A DNA stretch of 64,000 bases. Origin: Carya illinoinensis. Its lineage: Eukaryota; Streptophyta; Magnoliopsida; Fagales; Juglandaceae. The stretch covers positions 28,259,501 to 28,323,500 of the forward strand of contig NC_056767.1 of assembly GCF_018687715.1 (NCBI RefSeq). Direction: 5' to 3'. Positions 10,429 to 21,290 of the stretch are shown here, piece by piece. The notes beneath the pieces were generated by a model. It was not told where the DNA came from, did not search any database, and saw nothing but the letters and a program-made list of their open reading frames with translations. The stretch's first letter is position 1, and every line of letters starts with the position of its first letter. Made by a program: the position numbers and the translations under genes.

Positions 10429-11110
10429 TAAGCTAGGGTTAATTTGTTAAAGATATAAATTAATTAAATAATAAAAACTAAATCAACTCATGAATTTAAT
10501 TTAGTTTTTGAAATAAGTGATGATCATTTCACAAGGTATCGAAGTGATGAAGGTCTTAAATTCAAACCCTAAGTACTTTATGCTTCACTCTATTTAATTA
10601 AATATTTCATATGAGAAAGTATAGTACGATATATATTAAAAAATATAATTATCTATTCTCATCTGCTTAAACTGTTAGAATAATTAATTAGTATTGGTGT
10701 TACTAGCTAAGTGTACCACATCAGTTAGTACATGTTATGTTAACTAATCCATGCAGCTTTAATTGACTAATCCATGCATGTGGTAATTAAACACAAGTAC
10801 GTAGCCTTGTGGACGTGTTAGTGCTACGAGTACTATTTAATCTTCAAACTTTAATTTTTTGTGCCTTCCCTAACCAAAAATGTACATACTATACACAACA
10901 CACGATTAATGTAGCAGTGCTGGCCAGGTTTATATAGTAGTACCGTGAAATAAGGGTAATTAGTTTTCTAAGATATAAATTACATAATAAAATTTAACTC
11001 TTTGATTAAATTTTTTGAATAAGTGGTGATTTCACATGCTATCAGAACAGAGGTCTTGAGTTCCAATGATCGTCATTTCTACCTTAGAAATTACTTCTTT
11101 AATATATTTC
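10429..11110 (+). repeat. Two diverged copies of a non-coding repeat
   Basis: Copy one (about 10429-10620) and copy two (about 10946-11110) share, in order, AAGATATAAATTA, TTTTTGAATAAGTG-like sequence, GATxATTTCACAxGxTATC and GAGGTCTTGAGTT-like sequence. The last part looks like a promoter B-box of tRNA-like elements, but no full SINE structure was found. Confidence 0.45.
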
Positions 11111-11397
11111 CAAACAAATGTAATATATTTGAAACTGCTTTAAGCATATGGTTACCTAATAATAAATAACTTTTTAATAGTATAACTTATTACTTAATAT
11201 ATAAATTATAAGCCCTAAAATTATAAGTTATATTTCCCACCACAATCCCAAATATGCACTAAGAAGTTAGACACTAGTTATTCTATATTAGTATAATTAA
11301 ACACTAATGAATTAGTGATTATTAATAATAAATACTAAATTCTAACAATTAAATTTAGTGTTGAAAAAATTCTAATACTAAATTTATATAGTGGCAC

Positions 11398-11555
11398 ATG
11401 TGTAAACGGTAAACTAGACCGGACCAAAATCGGAAAAATTGAAAGTTCTAGTTTCGATGATGAATAGGCCCAAATCGGTTCTTAAATTTGTAAAGCGTAT
11501 ACCGGTTTAGTTCTAAATTCAAAACAAGACCAAACCGGACCACTTACGCCCCTAA
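11398..11555 (+). repeat. Fragment related to the hAT-type element at 15087
   Basis: The stretch carries GACCGGACCAAAATCGG near 11417 and CAAACCGGACCACTTACGCC near 11531, followed by CCTAA. It resembles the ACCGG-rich arms and TTACACCCCTA end of the 676-bp element at 15087-15762. No target duplication was identified. Confidence 0.45.
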
Positions 11556-11675
11556 TGATTAGTTTTAATTGAATGCATTTTAAAGATTATATGTTTCCCA
11601 TATAAAAAACACAACAACACTTTCACTTAGACATATGTGCCTTGCCCAATTTGACCAACACATTAATGTGCAATA

Positions 11676-12134
11676 TCACAAAAACTGCATGAAAGGGAGT
11701 CCATTAAGGAAGGATCGAAGGCAACAGCTTTCGCACCAGACAAACATGCAGCTTGCATGAGATGGAGTCCAATTGAGAAAGGATCAAGGCCTCTGCTATT
11801 GTACAAGACAAACATGCAACCTGCAACAGAGAAATATGGAAATTAAGTGGAATGGGCACATGACAATACTCTGCTATGCTTTCTGTCCTTTAGTAGAATG
11901 GTGTAGGAAATGCACCCCTGAATGTAAATAAAGTTTCACGTCCCTTTTGTATAGATGTGGCAATTTTGTTTTATTCTTCGTTTTGTCTGCTTTCCCTCTG
12001 TATAAAAGCTTAGGAAATATGTAATGAACATAAGGTGAATAGAATTTTTCTTCTCAGAACTTCATCACTAAGTTCTTCATGTCATTGCTTTCTTCCTTCA
12101 TTTTATCACTACTGTTTTATTTATTTTTCTAACA
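11676..12134 (+). repeat. 5' LTR of copia C
   Basis: About 459 bp, starting TCACAAAAACTGCATGAAA and ending TTTTTCTAACA just before the primer-binding site. A TATAAAAGC box near 12001 and a downstream TAAGGTGAATAG are plausible promoter parts. The canonical first TG is not present. Confidence 0.9.
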
Positions 12135-12250
12135 TGGTATCAGAGACAGGTCCTGTGATCTGTGGTCTCTTTTCCAGCTGTCAATCATACCTTTTCTTTC
12201 AAAAAAAAACTTCAAAGTCTTCCTTCAATATCATTTAGAATAAACCATCA

Positions 12251-12890
12251 ATGTCTGAGTCCAATGCCTCTTCTGCTCCTCAAAATCCCTCTTATTCTGA
12301 GGATCCCAATAGCCCATTTTATCTACACCACAGTGACAATGCCAACATTGTGGTGGTCACACCACATCTAACAGGTTCTAATTAACTCTCTTGGCATCAA
12401 TCCTTTACTCTAGCTATCTCAATCAAAAACAAATTTGGATTCCTTGATGGAACCATTGAGACACTTGACTTTACTAGCCCTCTTTATGTTCCCTGGCTGC
12501 GATGCAACAATTTGATCCTCTCTTGGCTCCTCAACTCTATATCAAAGGAAATACATCCAATGTCTTGTATATCAATTCAGCCAAAATAGTATGGGAAAAA
12601 CTTAAGACACATTTCTCATAGCCTGATAATGTTCACATCTATTAACTCCAACAACAACTTGGATCAATAGTGCAGGGAACTCAGTTTGTAAGTGATTATT
12701 TTACCCAACTTAATGCTATTTTGGAAGAGCTTCACAACTACAGGCCTCTTCCTCATTGCTCTTGTGGACTTTGCACCTGCAAAACCTTAAAAACCCTTGG
12801 TCAAATTCAGGAGACCAGCTTAAGACACACTCCACCATGCCAACCAATGCTGCAGCTAGCACCTCTCATTCGCCAAACATGGTAGGTAAA
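12251..12890 (+). pseudogene. gag remnant of copia C
   Basis: From the ATG at 12251 the frame reads a copia Gag N-terminus (NSPFYLHHSDNANIVVV), then after a stop LSWHQSFTLAISIKNKFGF, and further on a worn middle part with NYRPLPHCSCGLCTC. Stops at several places break it into short pieces. A zinc knuckle is not clear. Non-functional. Confidence 0.7.
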
Positions 12891-15800
12891 AGATTTTGTC
12901 TATCAACTGCCTCTAACACACCAGTTAGCTCCATTTTTTCTATTGATCATGATCAACACTTCCTTTCCCTAATGCATCACAAACCTGATGAACCACAACT
13001 CACACCTTGGATTCTTAACATTAGGGCTACAGACCACATTGTATGCTCAGTTTCCCTTCTCACCACCATCACTTGTGAAACTCAAGCTTATGTTCATTTG
13101 CCTAATGAAACTTGAGTTAGAGTTAGTCACATTGACACCATAAGAATTTCAAATTCCCTCATCCTCACCAATGTTCTTTGTGTGCCTACTTTCACCTTCA
13201 ACCTTATTTCTGTTAGTAAACTCACTCACAACTATTCTCTATCTTGTTTTCTTGGAAAAATTATGTTTCATACAAGACCTGTCCTCATGGATGACGATTA
13301 GTCTTGCTAAGATTTACAATGGTGTTTATTTTCTCAATCAGCAATCAGTTTCCTTAAATGCTATCAAAAGTTTTCCCTCCTCCAGCCATACTGCCACCAG
13401 TCAAGCCCTCAATGCAAATAAAATGCAGAGTTTTGATCTTTAGCATTTTAGATTAGGACATGTATCTCATCAAATAATGGATGTAATCCAATCCCATGTT
13501 CCCAATATAAAGTGTAACAAAGATATGCAATCCACCATATGTCATTTGGCTAAACAAAAAAGAAAACCATTTCATCTGAGTGCATCTTCCACTTGTTCAT
13601 CTTTTGAATTAATGCATTGTGATATTTGGGGCCCTTACTCTAATCCATCCATTCAAGGTCACCATTATTTCTTAACTATTGTGGATGATCATACTCGAGT
13701 CACTTGGGTATACTTAATGAAACTCAAATATGAAGTTAGAACACTTTTGTAAGGTTTCATCCAAATGATAAAGACTCAATTCAATGCAAAAGTCGAGCAA
13801 ATACAATCTGAAAATGGATTGAAATTTCATATGCATGATTTTTACACTTGTCATGAAATTTTACATCAAAAATCATGTGTCTATACCCCACAACAGAATG
13901 GGGTAGTGGAAAGGAAGCACCAACATCTTCTTTCAGTTGCTCGAGATCTTCTTTACCAAGCCTCATTTCACTCAAATTTTGGGGAGATGCAGTTGTAACT
14001 GCAACTCACCTCATCAATAGAGTTCCAACCCAAGTTTTGAACAACAAGTCCCTTTATGAGGTCCTTTTCTCTTCCACTCCTTCCTATGCACATCTAAGAG
14101 TTTTTTTTTATGTTTGTGCTTTGCCTCCACTCTCAAACACACTAGAACTAAATTGAGTCCTCGAGCAAGGAAGTGTATTTTTATAGGCTATCCAACTGGT
14201 GTTAAAGGTTATAAAACTCTATGATCTAGAAGATCATTCTTATTTCATTTTAAGAGATGTTGCATTCTATGAATATGTTTTCGCATTCCATAGCTCAAGT
14301 CCAAACATCACTCATCCTGAACATGCCAATGACCTAGTTCTTCCTCCCATTCTACAAGATTCATCATGATCCCCTTCTTATTATCCCTCTCATGTCATGC
14401 CTCCACTTCCCAACACACCTCCTGTGTCATCCCCGATTGAACAACACACCTCACAAGATCAAATTCACGACCCTCTAACCAATTTTCCTCTTCCCCATGA
14501 AAATTCTGCTCCATCTTCACCAACTCCATCTCAACCAATTCATGAGAATCTCATTCCCTCTCCTACTAATATCACACCTCCCATCAACCTTCGAAGATCA
14601 CTTAGAGCTCACCAACCACCTACATTCTTACATGATTACCATTGCCAAGCCATTCATGCCACTGCCAATCCTTGTGCCCTCTCCACTTCTACTGCACATC
14701 CTCTACACCAATACTTTTCATATGATCACCTATCTCCTCATCATAAATCCTATACCCTTTCTCTCTCCCTGCTTCATGAACCCAAAACCTACCAAGAAGC
14801 CATGAATTCCAAATATTGGCAAGATGCAATGAGTTCTGAGTTAGAAGCCTTAGAGGCAAATGGGACATGGTCATTTACCACCTTATCTCCAGGAAAAACA
14901 GCTATTGGTTGCAAGTATGTGTATAAAGTCAAGTTAAACTCTAATAGGACAGTAGAGAGATTCAAAGCAAGGTTAGTGGCAAAAGGCTACACTCAAAGGG
15001 AAAGATTTGATTATCAAGAAACCTTTAGTCTCGTGGCAAAGCTCACTATTGTCAGGGTGTTTCTTGCATTGGCAACCATCCATGACTAGGGGTGTAAAAA
15101 AAACCGATAAACCAGTAAACTGGACCAAACCGGTGGCATTGGTTCGGTCCCGAGGTTGGTTCGGTCCGGTACCGGTTTTATTTTTCTTAAACCGGTCAAA
15201 ATCGGTCCAGTTTCAATTTTTCTTTTTCTAAAACCGGACCGGACCTGACCGAACCGATATATATTTTAATTTTTTATATTGTATATAATATTTATATATA
15301 ATATATAACTATATATAAAATAGTTTTGTATTATATGATAAATTATTAATTAATATAATATTAACTTTTAAAATCTTATATCATTTTGCTTATTGTATTA
15401 ATAGTTATAATAATATTATATAGTGCATATTAATAGTTATACTAATACTATATAACTATATATTATAATATACTATAATATATCATTATATTATATATTA
15501 TAATATATCATTATAGTTTATAATATAATTATAATATATATTATAATATACTACAATATATTATCACTATAGTATTATATACTATAATATATAATATATA
15601 ATATAGTACATTAAAATCGGTAAAATTGGACCGGAAACCGGGATACCGGTTTAGGATGATAACTGGTGCGTAATCAGTTTTGAAAAATATAAAATCGGTA
15701 CATACCGGTTTGGTCGTAAATTTTGTCCAAAACCGAACCGGACCGGACCGGTTACACCCCTATCCATGACTGGCACCTTTATCAATTGGATGTAAACAAT

Positions 15801-17010
15801 GATTTCCTTCATGGTGATTTGGATGAGGAAATTTACATGGACTTGCCTCCTGGTTTTCATGGTAAGGCGGAGTCATCTTGTGCAAATAAGAAACTGGTTT
15901 GTAGACTCCATAAGTCTCTTTATGGCCTTAAACAAGCCTCTAGGCAATGGCACTCCAAATTTTCTGCTTCTCTTACTCATATTGGCTTTCAACAATCTAA
16001 ATCTGACTACTCTTTGTTTACAAGAAATGATGAGAATGGATTTGTAGCCCTGTTGGTTTATGTTGATGACATAGTCATAGGGAGTTCCAACCTTGAAGCT
16101 GTTAACAACTTGAAAGCTTACTTACACTCTCACTTTAAGATCAAGGATTTGGGCATTCAAACGTATTTCTTGGGTTTGGAAATTGCTAGATCATTTGGTG
16201 ACATCCACTTATGTCAAAGAAAGTAGCCTAGAGATCCTTGAAGATGCAGGGCTTCTTGGATGTAAATCAGTTACCACTCTAATCGAAGTTAACCACAAAC
16301 TCACCCACTCTTCCTTAGGTTTATTGGCTGATTCCACAAGTTATAGAAGACTGATTGGGAGATTGATTTATCTTGCAATAACCAGACCTAACATCACAGT
16401 AAGTATCCTCAGCCAATTCATAGACAAACCAACAGAAACACATATTTGTGCTGCTCATTGAGTACTAAAGTATTTGAAAGGTTCTATACGGTAGGGCATA
16501 TTCCTCTCATCTCGGTCTCAACCACACATCAATGCCTTCAGTGATTTTGATTGGGTTGCACACCCAGAAACAAGAAGATCAATCACTGATTTTTGCACGT
16601 GTATTAGTGATTCTCTAGTTAACTGGAAATCCAAAAAGCAAGCCATTGTTTCATGCTCATCTGTAGAGGCAGAATATAGAGCCTTAGCTCACACTAGCTA
16701 TGAAATTGTATGGCTTATTTCCTTGATGAAAGACCTCAATACTGAACATACTAAGCCTGCAGTTCTATACTATGACAACCAAGCAGCTTTGCACCTCACA
16801 AAAAATCTAGTATTTCATGAAAGGACCAAGCACATTAAATTGGACTGTCATTTTGTTAGAGAGAATGTATTAGCCAAGGTCCTCATACCAATACATATAT
16901 CTTCAAGGTTCCAACTTGCAGATATTTTTACTAAGGCATTGCCAACTTCCACCTTTCATTTCTTATTGTCCAAGATGTGCACTTTGAATATCTATGCCCA
17001 TTTTGAAGGG
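12890..17010 (+). pseudogene. pol remnant of copia C: protease, integrase, RT, RNase H
   Basis: The protease site region reads WILNIRATDHIVCS near 13009, so the catalytic DSG is lost. The pre-integrase motif HFRLGHVS (near 13446) and the integrase core follow. Asp is present in CDIWGPY, the second acidic position reads SENGLKF with Glu, and NGVVERKH keeps the final Glu. RT resumes at about 14780 (KYWQDAMSSELEALEANGTW, KARLVAKGYTQR), is interrupted at 15087-15762, and continues with [14 protein letters not shown] and an intact YVDD ([10 protein letters not shown] near 16057). RNase H and the C-terminal ADIFTKALP lie at about 16500-17000. Stops and frameshifts occur in every domain. Confidence 0.85.
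15087..15762. mobile_element. Non-autonomous hAT-type transposon, 676 bp
   Basis: The terminal inverted repeats begin TAGGGGTGTAA and end TTACACCCCTA. Identical 8-bp copies of TCCATGAC lie immediately outside (15079-15086 and 15763-15770). The arms are rich in ACCGG, and the centre is almost pure A/T. There is no transposase. An 8-bp target duplication and TAGGGGTG ends are typical of hAT elements. Removing it with one target copy puts the host copia RT back in frame. Confidence 0.9.
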
Positions 17011-17013
17011 GAG

Positions 17014-17471
17014 TCACAAAAACTGCATGAAAATGAGTCCATTGAGGAAGGATCAAAGGCAGCAACTATTGCATCAGACAAACATGCAGCCTACATAAGA
17101 TAGAGTCCAATTGAGCAAGTATCAAGGCGTCTACTGTTGTACCAGACAAACATACAGCCTGCAACAGAGAAAGATGGAAATTGAGTGGAATGGGCACATG
17201 ATAGTACTCTGCTGTGCTTTCTGTCCTTTAGCATAATAGTGTAGGAAATGCACCTCTGAATGTAAATAAAGTTTCACGTCCCTTTTGTACAGATGTGCCA
17301 ATTTTGTTTTATTCTTTGTTTTGTTTGCTTTCCCTCTATATAAAGCTTAGGAAATATGTAATGAACATAAGGTGAATAGAATTTTTCTTCTCAGAACTTC
17401 ATCATTGAGTTCTTCATATCATTGCTTTCTTCCTTCATTTTATCACTATTGTTTTATTTATTTTTGTAGCA
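17014..17471 (+). repeat. 3' LTR of copia C
   Basis: About 458 bp matching 11676-12134 from TCACAAAAACTGCATGAAA to TTTATTTTTGTAGCA. It differs by scattered substitutions and small indels, including loss of one A in the TATA-like box (TATATAAAGC). Confidence 0.9.
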
Positions 17472-17475
17472 GTTT

Positions 17476-17800
17476 AGCCATTGCTCGGGATCACCAAGTA
17501 AGAACAATCCAACAGACACATTGCTCGAAAATTCCAAGCTTTGAAAGAAAATAAACCTTGCTCGAGATCATCCAGTAAGTTCAATCTGATGAACACGTTG
17601 CTCAGTAATTCCGAGCATCACTACCTGACTTGCTATAGATCGATCACTAAGTAAATGCAGTTCTACGAACACACTAGTCAGTAATACCAAGTAGTCCAAG
17701 AATATATACCCTTGCTCAAGATTACCAAGCAAGACTAATCCAATTGACGCATTACTCAAAAATTACAAGCATTGCAAGAAAATAATCATTGCTCAAAATA
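17476..17800 (+). repeat. Decayed tandem repeat, units of about 70-85 bp
   Basis: A TTGCTCGxGATCAxCxAGTAAG-like phrase followed by GAACAC or GACAC recurs near 17476, 17561, 17630, 17711 and 17787. Units are well diverged and of uneven length. It begins almost exactly where the 3' LTR of copia C ends. Confidence 0.7.
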
Positions 17801-17805
17801 ATCTA

Positions 17806-17905
17806 GCCCATGTAATGTTTGGGCTTACCCACTACTCGAAATAGAAAGATAAAAGCATCGCAAACGAAGGACTCAAGATTAAGTAATCCAACATTGTTAA
17901 TAAAT
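17806..17905 (+). repeat. Duplicated segment, copy 1 (second copy at 21826-22150)
   Basis: AGCCCATGTAATGTTTGGGC and the following GATAAAAGCAT text match 21826-21895 nearly base for base, and CAACATTGTTAATAAATGA at 17888 matches 22125. The second copy is split by a MITE of family 1. The two copies are about 4 kb apart in direct orientation. Confidence 0.8.
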
Positions 17906-18122
17906 GACAGGATTTAAAAAAAAAAAAAAAATTATTAAAGGCACGGTAATTAATCGTTTTAGCAAAATGTAACCGCCAAAGTTATAGAAGGGTGTGTAAG
18001 TGACTAGGAAAAAAAGACATATTATATATTCTTGGTTAATAATATTTGACGTAAATGGAAAATTGTTGTTTTTTGAAGAGATTAATGTACTTTATCCAAC
18101 AAATCTATAACAGTCGCGCTTC

Positions 18123-19183
18123 AGGCTGAATGGGTTTGAAACTCATTTTCACACCGACCATTAATAAAACAATGACACGTAGGAATTCTATAGAAATTCT
18201 CATTACATCCGCATACACCCCAAAACGTCTCCCCCCTCCTTACTCCCCTCTCCCTCCCCCATCTGCAAGAGCCGAAGCTCCCTCTCCCTCCCCCAACTGA
18301 GAAATCAACAGGGAATTTCATTTACAAAATGGAGTAATATTTTGATAGGTTCCTTAGGGAGAGTCACTCTCAAGAGGTCCATCTCCATCCCCGCACCCCA
18401 GTTGGATTAATTTCCTATTTTCTCCTGCATTTCAGAATCTACCGAGATGCTGCATCTGATTTTGGGTTGCATAACCAAACTGCAGCACACGGGTGCTCAA
18501 GTTTCATCACTATAAGTGTAACGCATGAGTATGTATGAAATTGAAAGAAACATATATAAATTTTATTGTGTAAATTTTTGAAAAATATCATGACAATCTC
18601 TATAAAATGGACTTCAGTATCAAGATATTAGAAAACATGTCAAAATGGGTAAATGGGTTAGCTGGGAATGAGGGAAAAGCAGCACATGTACATGGGTAGC
18701 ATTCATTTCAATGAGGCAGCCAAGTAATTACTGCGCAAGACACATGGAACCATGTGGGTGATTTAAACCCTGCAATATTTAAAGTTTTCCAAGAGCATCA
18801 GTGACTGTAGTGAGATCCGATCCAGCACTGTTAGAAGAATTACTATTCAGAACTTGTTTTCTTTTCTTTTCTAGGGCAGGGGAGACCATTCGCATTCTCT
18901 TGGTGTAACGAGTGGTGGGATTATTTTCTTCGATAAGGTTGAGGTATTCGTGGGAGAGGGAGCTTCAGCGTGAGGCTAGGGAGCTTCAAACAGAAGACAG
19001 TTTTCCCGGGGGGGGGTTTAGGGCTTCGTGCGTCTTGCAGATGGGGGAGGGAAGGGGAGAAAAAGGAGGAAGAGATGTTTATTGTTTTGGGATGTATGCG
19101 GCTGTAATGAAAATTTATATAGAATGCCTACATGTCATTATTTTATTGATTGGTGTGAAAATGAGTTTCAAACCCATCTGGCC
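18123..19183. repeat. Long inverted repeat, arms 18123-18300 and 18950-19183
   Basis: The left arm starts GGCTGAATGGGTTTGAAACT. The right arm, read on the minus strand, starts GGCCAGATGGGTTTGAAACT. Similarity continues through CATTTTCACACC, the GCATACACCCCAAAACG-like block and the GA-rich GGGAGAGGGAGCTTC stretch. The arms are about 650 bp apart. No transposase or clear target duplication was seen, so it could be a long-TIR MITE or a rearranged duplication. Confidence 0.65.
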
Positions 19184-19699
19184 TTAAGTTTTTTCCTTAG
19201 GTTAAAATCATGATCAATGGTTATCTTTAAGTTGCTAATAAGAACAAGCTCATATAAATCTCATATAATAACTATAGAACAAAGCCAAGTGATAAAGAAG
19301 ACTTCTAGATCTTCTAACAAATAGTTAATTAACATTTATCTTAAGAGTTATAAATAAGAGTAATATTAGGTACAAGTTCTAAATGTACAAACTTTGTACA
19401 ATCCTTTTATAAAAATGTGGACATACTAAAACAAAATGAGACTTATACATTTAGAGCTTGTATATATTATTTATCTATAAATAAAACATGCATGCACTAT
19501 GTTTTGTACAACATTACTTTCATTCTAACATTAGAAGTTTATATGGTATCAAGAGCATGTTAGACTAATGTCACTATAACCATAGCTGATACTCCCTCCT
19601 CCACCTCTGATATGTCCCCACCCTCTCGTCTCTGTACTCCTATTTTATCCCCACCCACGCCAACCCTTGTCACTCCACTTCACAACCTCGTCACTATCG

Positions 19700-20275
19700 T
19701 GTTGGGAATTTCACTATAAGAGAAGCGGGCTTTTGTGATCAAAATTTAATGACCAAAATGACTATTTCCCACGATTTTCGTAAGAAATAGTCATTTTGGT
19801 CATTAAAGTTTGGTCACAAAAGCCCACTTCTCTTGTAGTGTTTGGACCTCCCAAATTTACCCTCCTAGGATCTACCATTTGCAGGAATAACAAGAAAAAT
19901 AGAGAAATAATAACAATACAAAAAATTTACATGGAAACTCCAAAACAGAAGAAAAATCACCAGACCCAGAGAAGAAAATTCACTATGTGAAAAATTGTTA
20001 CAATCACACAATTGTTCTTCTCGCCCTCAAACACACCCACAAAGCTTCCCTACTAGAAAAACTTTAACTTTACACATCTTCCCCTTTTACAAAAAAAGCC
20101 AACAGAGGAATTTAACTAAAGTCAAAAGTTACTAAATAAGCTTTCAACTGGTACACTTAAACTAAGAGGCTAAGCCCCTTATTTATAACTCAAGACTTGT
20201 GCCCTTTACTTTAATTCCCATCGGTGTGGGACTAAAAAGTAGCAATAAATCAACATGTCAAACTCACAAAAGACA
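19700..20275. mobile_element. Probable solo LTR inside copia D gag
   Basis: The block begins TGTTGGGAATTT and ends ACAAAAGACA, splits the copia D gag, and contains no coding text. It includes ATTCCCATCGGTGTGGGAC near 20213, a phrase I recall from plant LTRs. A 129-bp CACTA-type MITE lies inside it. The flanks (TATCG and GTTGT) do not match, so boundaries and orientation are uncertain. Confidence 0.5.
19712..19840. mobile_element. CACTA-type MITE, 129 bp foldback
   Basis: It starts CACTATAAGAGAAG and ends CTTCTCTTGTAGTG. The two halves are inverted copies of each other for about 57 bp with only a few mismatches. It is flanked on both sides by TTT (19709-19711 and 19841-19843), fitting the 3-bp target duplication of CACTA elements. 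No coding capacity. Confidence 0.85.
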
Positions 20276-21290
20276 GTTGTTTCCTCTAGAATGCTCAAAT
20301 AGTTTCGTATATGAAAGGCCAATTCCTCTACAACTTCGTTGATGGCAGTTTCTGTTGTCCATCAACTCTCTAGCAAATCAACCGGTCACCCAATTCGGCT
20401 TTGATCACGTCATGGATACTTAATTCAGAATCAACACATCCGAAATGCGTTGAATTCCTCTGGAGGAATTCAATTATATGGTATCATGTTGTCAAATGCA
20501 TTACTTCATGTGCGGTGTGGCTCACCTTGGAAAGCATGTTTACTGCTTCTCAGGTCTACTCCATGAACCTCCACTACCAACTTGAAACCTTAATGAAATG
20601 CATCTCCACCATTGCTAATTACTATCACAAGTTAACCAATCTTGCTAACAGTACCCTAGCTACTGCAGATAATCCTCTCAATGACCTCAAAATTATTTCC
20701 TTTCTTTTGGCAGGTTTTGGCATGGAGTATGATCCGTCCATCACCTCTGTGACCACTCGTGTCGAGCAACATCAACCCATTGTGAATATAGTGACGACCA
20801 ACACCAATATTTCCAACAAGTCTACCTCTTCTCGCTCTAGACGCAATGGGGGCTCACAATCCTCTTTTGGAAGTTGTGGCTAGCTCTTACAACTCAAACA
20901 ACTCTAAGGGCTCTTGAGGCAAGGGGCATGGCCAATCTTTGCCCCCAAACCAGTTTGCAAAGTATGCAACAAGGATGCCTACACCATTCTTTAGTGCTTT
21001 CATAAGCTTGATGATAGCTATCAAAGTCAAGTCTTCAACCATGCAAGTTGCTTATACGGCATCTCCATCTCAAGGCTCAGATTTTGCTTGGTATTCAGAA
21101 ATTGGCACCACCCATCATATCAATTCCGATATAGCAAACCTTAATGTCAAAGCTAAGGAATATACTGGTTCAAATCACATACAAATGGGTACTTGTGAGT
21201 TATATATAGTTGATCATTTTCCACGCATGCCCTTGAGGAAAAAAGAATTAAGTACTTTTAAAGTGGCAATTGAAATAATATTCATGTATT

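Larger units (their letters stand above)
10140..11675. other. AT-rich spacer with repeat fragments
   Basis: No gene supported. It holds two diverged copies of a non-coding repeat (10429-10620 and 10946-11110) and an hAT-like fragment near 11398-11555, listed separately. The short ORFs near 10174-10412 have no recognisable domain. Confidence 0.65.
11676..17471 (+). mobile_element. Ty1/copia retrotransposon C, two LTRs, degenerate
   Basis: Two similar LTRs (11676-12134 and 17014-17471) flank gag, protease, integrase, RT and RNase H remnants in copia order. A primer-binding site TGGTATCAGAGACAGG begins right after the 5' LTR, and a purine tract (GAAGGGGAG) precedes the 3' LTR. The element carries a 676-bp hAT-type insertion in its RT. 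The flanks CAATA and GTTTA do not match, so no target duplication is visible. Confidence 0.9.
17472..19543. other. Repeat-rich spacer between copia C and copia D
   Basis: No gene supported. It contains a decayed tandem repeat (17476-17800), one copy of a duplicated segment (17806-17905) and a long inverted repeat (18123-19183). The ORFs near 18121-18321 and 18912-19213 are the two arms of that inverted repeat and have no known domain. The last few hundred bases may be the worn 5' LTR of copia D. Confidence 0.6.
19544..21290 (+). pseudogene. Copia D remnant: gag and start of pol
   Basis: A primer-binding-like TGGTATCAAGAGC lies at 19544. A Pro/Ser/Thr-rich Gag N-terminus reaches TPLHNLVTI near 19690, where a probable solo LTR interrupts it. 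Gag resumes near 20300 with NAQIVSYMKGQFLYNFVDGS and continues through 20401-20883 (FTASQVYSMNLHYQLETL, SFLLAGFGMEYDPSITSV), as in UBN2/copia Gag. The frame near 20920-21210 reads a worn knuckle and a protease-like WYSEIGTTHHINSD. Integrase, RT and RNase H are absent, so the element is truncated at the 3' side. Confidence 0.75.

Noticed and set aside
10510..10580. tRNA gene or full SINE around the B-box-like GGTCTTAAATTCAAACCC
   Set aside because: No cloverleaf or A-box at the right distance, and the second copy near 11060 does not preserve the box.
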